This document shows positions 7,758 through 11,847 of a stretch of DNA of 11,847 nucleotides, one piece after another (within the stretch, counting starts at the first letter, position 1; every line of letters begins with the position of its first letter). The stretch lies in assembly GCA_933822405.4 (NCBI GenBank), contig CAKOGP040001747.1, positions 1 through 11,847 on the forward strand, written 5' to 3'. The notes under the pieces were generated by a model that saw only the letters and a list, made by a program, of their open reading frames with translations, was not told where the DNA came from and ran no database searches. This DNA comes from Cylindrotheca closterium. Lineage: Eukaryota; Bacillariophyta; Bacillariophyceae; Bacillariales; Bacillariaceae. Position numbers and translations under genes: made by a program.

Positions 7758-7967
7758 TGAATTTGACGCGGGATTGACACAACTGCATCTGTTTGACGTG
7801 GGATTGACGCAACTTCTTGAGTTTAACGCGGGATTGACGCAACTTGCGTCAATCTGACGAAAAAATTTGCGTCAAATTGACGCGGATTTGCGGATTTGCG
7901 TAAAATTGACGCGGATTTGCGTAAAATTGACGCGGGGCGTGCCCGTTTTGCGTAAAATTGACGCACG
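7758..7967. repeat. Right subterminal GACGC array
   Basis: This is the counterpart of the left array. It contains three (T)TTGACGCGGGATTGAC-like units, the palindrome TTGACGCAACTTGCGTCAA (7834-7852), and a 21-nt tandem repeat with core TTTGCGTAAAATTGACGC at 7895, 7916 and 7947, plus a close variant at 7866. Short CGGGGC(G/A)TGCCCG inverted repeats sit between and after the units. The period (21 nt) equals that of the left array although the unit sequence differs. Confidence 0.85.
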
Positions 7968-8000
7968 GGGCATGCCCGATTTTCACAGTGCGCCCGCGCT

Positions 8001-8094
8001 AAAATGGCAACGGACACTTCACGTTTTCAGAAAAAAACCATATTAAACAATTAACGGACATTTCAATTGTGTGCGGTGCACGTTGTGGTGCGTT
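8001..8094 (-). repeat. Right terminal inverted repeat
   Basis: The reverse complement of this segment matches 5355-5454. Shared words include ACGTTGTGGTGC at 8080-8091, TTAACGGACA at 8051-8060 and CAACGGACAC near 8009. It ends at CGTT before CCGGTAACG of the host repeat. Confidence 0.78.
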
Positions 8095-8144
8095 CCGGTA
8101 ACGTGATCAATGCCGGTGGTAATCGGTCTATTACAATGACCCAG
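8095..8144 (+). repeat. Tandem unit copy 1, right part (transposon right flank)
   Basis: CCGGTAACGTGATCAATGCC and the following GGTGGTAATCGGTCTATT match 8253-8290 with few changes, in direct orientation and offset by 158 bp. Together with 5251-5354 this rebuilds one complete repeat unit once the mobile element is removed. Confidence 0.85.
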
Positions 8145-8297
8145 ACTCGGATCTCCCCCTACCTGGTACCGGTAGCTAGCTGGTACACGCGTACAGTACG
8201 AACTATTAGGCAGTAAATGACATTTCAAAACGCCTCCTCGTTTTTAGTTTCACCGGTAACGTGATCAATGCCGCTGGTAATCGGTCTATAATTCACT
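8145..8297 (+). repeat. Tandem unit copy 2 (uninterrupted insertion-site paralogue)
   Basis: This is a full copy of the unit. It starts at ACTCGGATCTC, passes GGTACCGGTAGCTAGCTGG and ATTTCAAAACGCCTCCTCG, and continues without interruption through TTTCACCGGTAACGTGATC into CTGGTAATCGGTCTAT. It shows what the target looked like before the transposon entered copy 1, with a single CCGG at 8253-8256. It encodes nothing I recognise. Confidence 0.85.
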
Positions 8298-8456
8298 GGC
8301 GGTCCAGAAGTGCGCGAAAGTAAACAATGACCCATCATTCATCCAACCCGCGACTTGACTTGAATATTTGCCGGATTCGAAAGTGTTCGATTTCGCCTCG
8401 AAAGCTCGCCTCTGACGCATTTCGAAAAATATAAACGTGGTGAAGAACATCATGTT

Positions 8457-8473
8457 TTTAAATATATATATGG
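8457..8473 (+). promoter_or_regulatory. TATA-like element upstream of the receptor gene
   Basis: TTTTTAAATATATATATGG lies 22-38 nt before the first ATG of the receptor frame. If it acts as a TATA box, transcription would start near 8490-8505, that is at or beyond the first ATG (8495), which would favour the internal ATG at 8603. It could also be ordinary A/T-rich sequence. Confidence 0.4.
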
Positions 8474-8494
8474 TGGAGAACATAGAGAATTTCA

Positions 8495-10133
8495 ATGCCC
8501 AAACTTTTCCACATTTTGGAACTTTTTACTCTTCTTACTCCCACACTGACACTCGCTCACCAATCATTTTTGATAGGTAAACACCAGTTTCAGTTCATCA
8601 CCATGACAAGTGCCGAAGGATATACATCCGAGTCCATTGCATTAGCAGTGGCCCCTAAAGTACCCGCTCTATTGAGCTTGGGAGGCTCCATTTACATTGT
8701 ATGGAGTGTGCTTTCATCAAGAGAGAAGAGGTCCAACATATACCATCGGCTAATGCTCGGTCTCTCGTGCTCTGATATTTTATCGAGCCACATTTACTTC
8801 CTCGGAACTTGGTTGATTCCTCGAGGAAGCTCGGGGCCTTTTGGAGATGTTTACATGGCTTTCGGAACACCAGAAACTTGTTCCTATTCTGGTTTCTTCA
8901 ACCAGCTGGCAGTCGCTTCCCCGCTATACAATGTATCACTTTCCATCTACTACTTGCTCCACATTCAGCAGGGTTGGAAGGAAAATTCCTTGAAAAAGAT
9001 CGAGCCACTATTTCATGTTATCCCCGCGTTGTTTGCGGTTGGAACAGCAATCTCGGCGGCAGTTGGAGAGATGTATGGGAACGTTTTCTGGACATGTTGG
9101 ATCAATCCAGATCCGCCGCAGAAATATTTTCGATACTTCCAATGGTCTTTTCTATTTGCTCCTGTGTGGATATGTATTTTGATTCAGCTTAGTGTCATGA
9201 CGACGCTGTGGTGGACAATGCGAAAGCAAGAACGACTGATATCTCGAAAGTATGCATTAAAGGCGCCAACGATGACTGGTGTAATCACTCAAAATATCAA
9301 CAACAGCACTGTAAATGGAGGGGACGGTACAGCGACCGCCGATCAATCGACATCTTTCGGTGATAATAGCGCCAGTCTGGCATTTTCAGCAAAAGATGAT
9401 CGCAAAAGGCGGAGCATAAATGAGGAAGGAAAATACTCTTCGCGGATCGCAGTTCAAGGATCACTTTATGTGCTAGCGTTTTGCATTACGTGGTTCTTTC
9501 CCACTGTCCAGCGTATCATCGAGCTGGGCAATGGTACCAATTACTTTGCAATACAAGCTTTAGATACTACGCTTCTGCCACTTCAAGGTAAATTATCGCT
9601 GATTGAGTTCAGCTTTCGTCTGCAGTCGTGAGAACTTTAGGTCAACTAACACGGCCCTCTACGCTTCAGGGTTCTTGAACGTATTGATCTATCTACGCCC
9701 GAAATACACGACTTATAGACGCAAGTATCCAGATCTATCAGCTGGTACTATTTTGACGATCATCCGTGATCCTAAAAAAGAACGGAGTCTTGTGCTTGAA
9801 CGTCGCTCAATGGCCACGAGTTCGAGAGGTCGAAGAACAAAGTCGGCGGATAACAGCAGAATATCAGTCCCATCCAATGTCTCTCCCAATCAAAGCTCAG
9901 ATGAAGGGCACTCTATCATTCCAGACCAAATGGAGAGTGGCGTCATTTCGGTGGATGGTGACGATGAGTCTGAAAAAACCAACAAGACCGAAGAATCTAA
10001 AGACGTCCAGATGAAGAAGTCCAATGGTACCACAAAGCCGATAGGGACCAGTAATGTGAGTCGGATTGACATGGTGGGAAGAATTCAGTCTGTAAGTTCC
10101 TCGGTGGACGAGGAATCCGACCTTAGTTTATGA
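8495..10133 (+). CDS. Seven-transmembrane GPCR-like receptor (two exons)
   Basis: This is a predicted plasma-membrane receptor of 518 residues from exon 1 (8495-9587) joined to exon 2 (9670-10133) across an 82-nt GTAAAT...TTCAG intron. The phase 1 junction gives LPLQ-GFLNVLIYLRPKY, which completes helix 7. Helices fall at about 53-74, 83-105, 130-157, 171-190, 217-241, 317-342 and 350-375. C129 before helix 3 and C201 in loop 2 (FWTCWINP) could form the usual GPCR disulfide. Loop 3 is long (242-315) and the tail (378-518) is Ser/Thr-rich and charged, fitting a phosphorylated cytoplasmic tail. It resembles the diatom/stramenopile receptor group related to cAMP-receptor-like or rhodopsin-like GPCRs; its ligand is unknown. 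ATG 8603 (TCACCATGAC, residue 37) is a strong alternative start, and the first 36 residues look like a signal peptide or 5' UTR. Confidence 0.85.
9588..9669 (+). other. Intron of the GPCR-like gene
   Basis: This 82-nt GT-AG intron (GTAAATTATCG ... CTACGCTTCAG) has a likely branch site CTAAC about 30 nt before its 3' end. Retention would add 14 residues (GKLSLIEFSFRLQS) and then a stop, removing most of helix 7 and the tail. Joining exon ends restores the conserved helix 7. Confidence 0.85.
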
Positions 10134-10495
10134 CATGAAGATGTCACAAAGTAGATACAGTAAAGCATATAATTTATCGATTTCATTTACTAGTTCAATG
10201 GACTGGTATGATGCTCAGAAATTCAAAAATAAGGCAAAATGTCGTTGCTATGAATATGTACAAGGTTTCTCTGGAAATTGAGTGCAGAAGCTGCAATATC
10301 GGTACTTGGGACTATCAGTACCACCGTATGTGACGTTGTATGATGCGGACCCTACCAGGTACCTGGCGAGGCACCATGGTATCGTACCGTGGTAGGCAGT
10401 TTCGGTCTACTGAGCTTGTTTCGCACTGCATTCTTGGTGCCCAAAGAGGCACGTTCACAAAGGCTTTGATGTTGAGGCCCTGCGAACAGGCATGG
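10134..10495. other. Convergent intergenic region with palindromes
   Basis: This holds the 3' ends of two convergent genes. AATAAG at about 10228 is a weak poly(A)-like signal for the receptor gene. A palindromic block at 10352-10395 contains the perfect palindrome CCAGGTACCTGG (10355-10366) and outer arms CTACCAGGTAC / GTACCGTGGTAG that can pair around it. No RNA gene or ORF with support is seen. Confidence 0.5.
10352..10395. repeat. Nested GGTACC hairpin in the convergent gap
   Basis: Outer arms CTACCAGGTAC and GTACCGTGGTAG are nearly complementary and enclose CCATGG- and GGTACC-centred palindromes, so the block can fold in alternative ways. It could act in 3'-end formation or be a mobile-element footprint; the sequence does not decide. 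Confidence 0.55.
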
Positions 10496-11302
10496 TCAGC
10501 GGCATGGTGGCATAAGGTGACATGCTCCTTCTCCTTTGTGCGGTGATGCGATGGAATGCTTTTTCGAAAGCACAAAGCTGGAACGACCCGGTAATGGGAA
10601 GATTGGCATTATTGGAGTCGGGATCATGTTTCGAGCAAGGTCGGAAGTTTCTTCCAAATCCCGATCTTTAGAGCGCCTGCGAATAGGCTTTCGCAATTCC
10701 ACGGACGGACCGCAAGCGCTGATTCTTCTGCTAAAGCTTGTTCTTACTTTGCTAAAAAACTTTCTGTTCGGGCAGCTCTGCCTACCATCACTCGAGCAGC
10801 CTGAGGATAAACTTTCCTTTACTTCTAATCCTGACCCGGTTACACCGAGATCCCACTTTGCGTTGGGCATGCGATCTTTTGATCCTGGAGCAAGAGCCCC
10901 TGGTAGTTGGCTCAGTAGTAACCGTTTGCTTCTCCAGAACTTGTCAGTTGGATTCTCTTCTTGATGCTTGGATCTTAGAGGCTTCAAGGTAACATTATTT
11001 GCGTCTTCCACTGGACGATCGGACAATCGATTGGTGGAACATTTGCGTTCAGGCATTGCAAGAGATGTTGAATGTGGCATACTCGTTAGAATAAATATTC
11101 GTCTCGATTCTAGCACAGCATGGCATGGTTGTGTTCCTGCACTCCACTTGTGATCACATTTGCTACCATCACATTTGCTACCAGTTGAACCGTAGCTGAT
11201 TTCACCCGACAGAAAGTCATCATCATCAAATGTGATCTCTGACACCAGACTCGTTCTTCGACGAGAGTTGTTGCTTCGAATTAGCGTCGGCACGTGATTC
11301 AT
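10496..11302 (-). CDS. Orphan Ser/Arg-rich protein with RRxS sites
   Basis: This is an unspliced 268-residue frame from ATG 11302 to a stop at 10496. I do not recognise the family. Visible parts are RRRTSLVSEITFDDDDFLSG near the N-terminus (basic followed by a DDDD cluster), a GSKCD pentapeptide repeated at 41-50 and coded by a 15-nt DNA repeat, and a polar middle. The basic C-terminal third holds SRRISA (191-196) and RKPIRRRSKDRD (204-215). Three RRxS sequences (RRTS, RRIS, RRRS) fit basophilic-kinase phosphorylation sites. There is no signal peptide or membrane helix, so a cytosolic or nuclear location is inferred. The frame is too long to be easily accidental, but unusual composition leaves some doubt. 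It is convergent with the receptor gene. Confidence 0.55.
   Translation of the reverse strand: MNHVPTLIRSNNSRRRTSLVSEITFDDDDFLSGEISYGSTGSKCDGSKCDHKWSAGTQPCHAVLESRRIFILTSMPHSTSLAMPERKCSTNRLSDRPVEDANNVTLKPLRSKHQEENPTDKFWRSKRLLLSQLPGALAPGSKDRMPNAKWDLGVTGSGLEVKESLSSGCSSDGRQSCPNRKFFSKVRTSFSRRISACGPSVELRKPIRRRSKDRDLEETSDLARNMIPTPIMPIFPLPGRSSFVLSKKHSIASPHKGEGACHLMPPCR
11153..11182 (-). repeat. 15-nt coding repeat (GSKCD twice)
   Basis: ATCACATTTGCTACC occurs twice back to back with no change and encodes the pentapeptide GSKCD in tandem in the minus-strand orphan gene. The exact identity indicates recent duplication. Confidence 0.9.
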
Positions 11303-11740
11303 GATTGATTTCTCTAAAGCAAGCGTTTTCTTTCCACAAGGTTAATGACAGAAAAGGATGTTTCAATTTCACATCCCGCACGAATGAGCCTGAAAATGGT
11401 CACGCCTCATATTCTGAACAAATAAAATGCTGCAAGAAGGATACCGGTAAAGTGAAAAGTTTGCGAATCAATCGTTTCGCGTTCGGAAACCGGAATTTGT
11501 GAGCAATATATTCATGTACCGGTATTAAAAAATACATAATATAAAATATATGGAGAATTCGGTCGTTTTCCAAATGCGAACAAGATGCGAACTTATTTTG
11601 CCCAAAAGAATTATTTGACAGGACCGTGTGGCAAAAACGTGTATTTCGAGATTCTCCGATCATCGAAATTTCGTGTTTCCGCGCGGAAAAGACGAACGTT
11701 ATAACATGACCCGTTTGTCTGGACGGACACCCGAAAAAAA
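11303..11740. other. Upstream region of the orphan gene
   Basis: No gene is supported here. The sequence is A/T-rich around 11520-11550 (TATTAAAAAATACATAATAT), which could include minus-strand promoter elements, but that stretch lies more than 200 bp before the ATG. Short frames on both strands (11305-11502 plus, 11400-11663 minus) lack recognisable motifs. Confidence 0.4.
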
Positions 11741-11847
11741 AGGGAACTTTTAGGGAACTTCCCGGGGATTTTTAGGGAACTTCCCGGGTACTTTTAGGGA
11801 ACTTCCCGGGTACTTATAGGGAACTTTCAGGGACTTTTCGGGAATTT
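11741..11847. repeat. Tandem GGGAACTTCCCGGG repeat at right edge
   Basis: Four to five units of about 22-23 nt read TAGGGAACTTCCCGGGTACTT. The central units are nearly identical and the outer ones degenerate; the array continues off the window. Each unit contains the self-complementary GGGAA/TTCCC and CCCGGG, so each can form a small hairpin. No coding sense is apparent. Confidence 0.9.

Larger units (their letters stand above)
5355..8094 (+). mobile_element. TIR DNA transposon, IS5/Harbinger-like, about 2.74 kb
   Basis: The ends are defined in two ways. First, the outer sequences are inverted copies of each other, with GCACCACAACGT at 5359-5370 and its reverse complement at 8080-8091. Second, the host sequence on both sides matches a continuous copy of the same unit at 8145-8297. 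CCGG occurs at 5351-5354 and again at 8095-8098 but only once (8253-8256) in the uninterrupted copy, which fits a 4-bp target duplication. Inside are subterminal GACGC arrays, a plus-strand DDE transposase (6898-7662) and several ORFs of unknown role. The ends could shift by 1-2 bases because the left terminus begins GGAT and the right one AAC. A CCGG duplication is not the TWA expected for classical Harbinger elements, so superfamily placement rests on the transposase. Confidence 0.82.

Noticed and set aside
7274..7780. 168-residue minus-strand ORF opposite the transposase
   Set aside because: It is antisense to the recognisable DDE domain and has no family motif of its own.
5251..8297. LTR retrotransposon, because direct repeats flank coding sequence
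   Set aside because: The direct repeats abut an element with inverted ends and a DDE transposase; no reverse transcriptase, integrase, primer-binding site or polypurine tract is visible.
8286..8495. 69-residue minus-strand ORF in the receptor promoter
   Set aside because: It is derived from A/T-rich promoter sequence and has no domain or neighbour support.
11400..11663. 87-residue minus-strand ORF upstream of the orphan gene
   Set aside because: Composition is unremarkable and no conserved motif is visible; too short to support alone.

Overview
The window looks like nuclear DNA from a stramenopile alga, most likely a pennate diatom. This is an inference from gene content and intron style: short GT-AG introns, a secreted Lys/Ser- and Pro/Thr-rich protein with a von Willebrand type D domain, a seven-helix receptor of the kind expanded in diatoms, a DDE transposase of a family common in diatom genomes, and many GGTACC/GTAC palindromes. 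No species marker is present.

Layout, left to right. (1) 148-984, minus strand: the N-terminal two exons of a class I isoleucyl-tRNA synthetase, running off the left edge. (2) 1572-4487, minus strand: a single-exon 971-residue secreted protein (signal peptide, KxxKxxK-type Lys/Ser repeat, Pro/Thr hinge, vWD domain, large C-terminal part). (3) 5251-8297: a tandemly duplicated non-coding unit of about 158 bp. Its first copy is split by a 2.74-kb DNA transposon (5355-8094) and its second copy is an uninterrupted version of the same insertion site. The transposon has about 95-100-bp imperfect terminal inverted repeats, subterminal GACGC-rich palindrome arrays with a 21-nt period, a plus-strand IS5/Harbinger-like (DDE_Tnp_4 type) transposase with D, D and E in place, and further ORFs of unknown role, mostly on the opposite strand. 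(4) 8495-10133, plus strand: a two-exon seven-transmembrane G-protein-coupled-receptor-like protein with a long Ser-rich cytoplasmic tail. (5) 10496-11302, minus strand and convergent with the receptor: an unrecognised 268-residue Ser/Arg-rich protein with three RRxS sites. (6) 11741-11847: a short tandem repeat of GGGAACTTCCCGGG-type units running off the right edge.

The genes do not form a pathway. The host loci are a housekeeping enzyme, a secreted structural-type protein, a receptor and an orphan. The best-supported unusual object is the transposon: the sequence allows its ends to be placed by comparison with the paralogous empty site 158 bp away, and its apparent 4-bp CCGG duplication differs from the TWA triplet usual for Harbinger elements.
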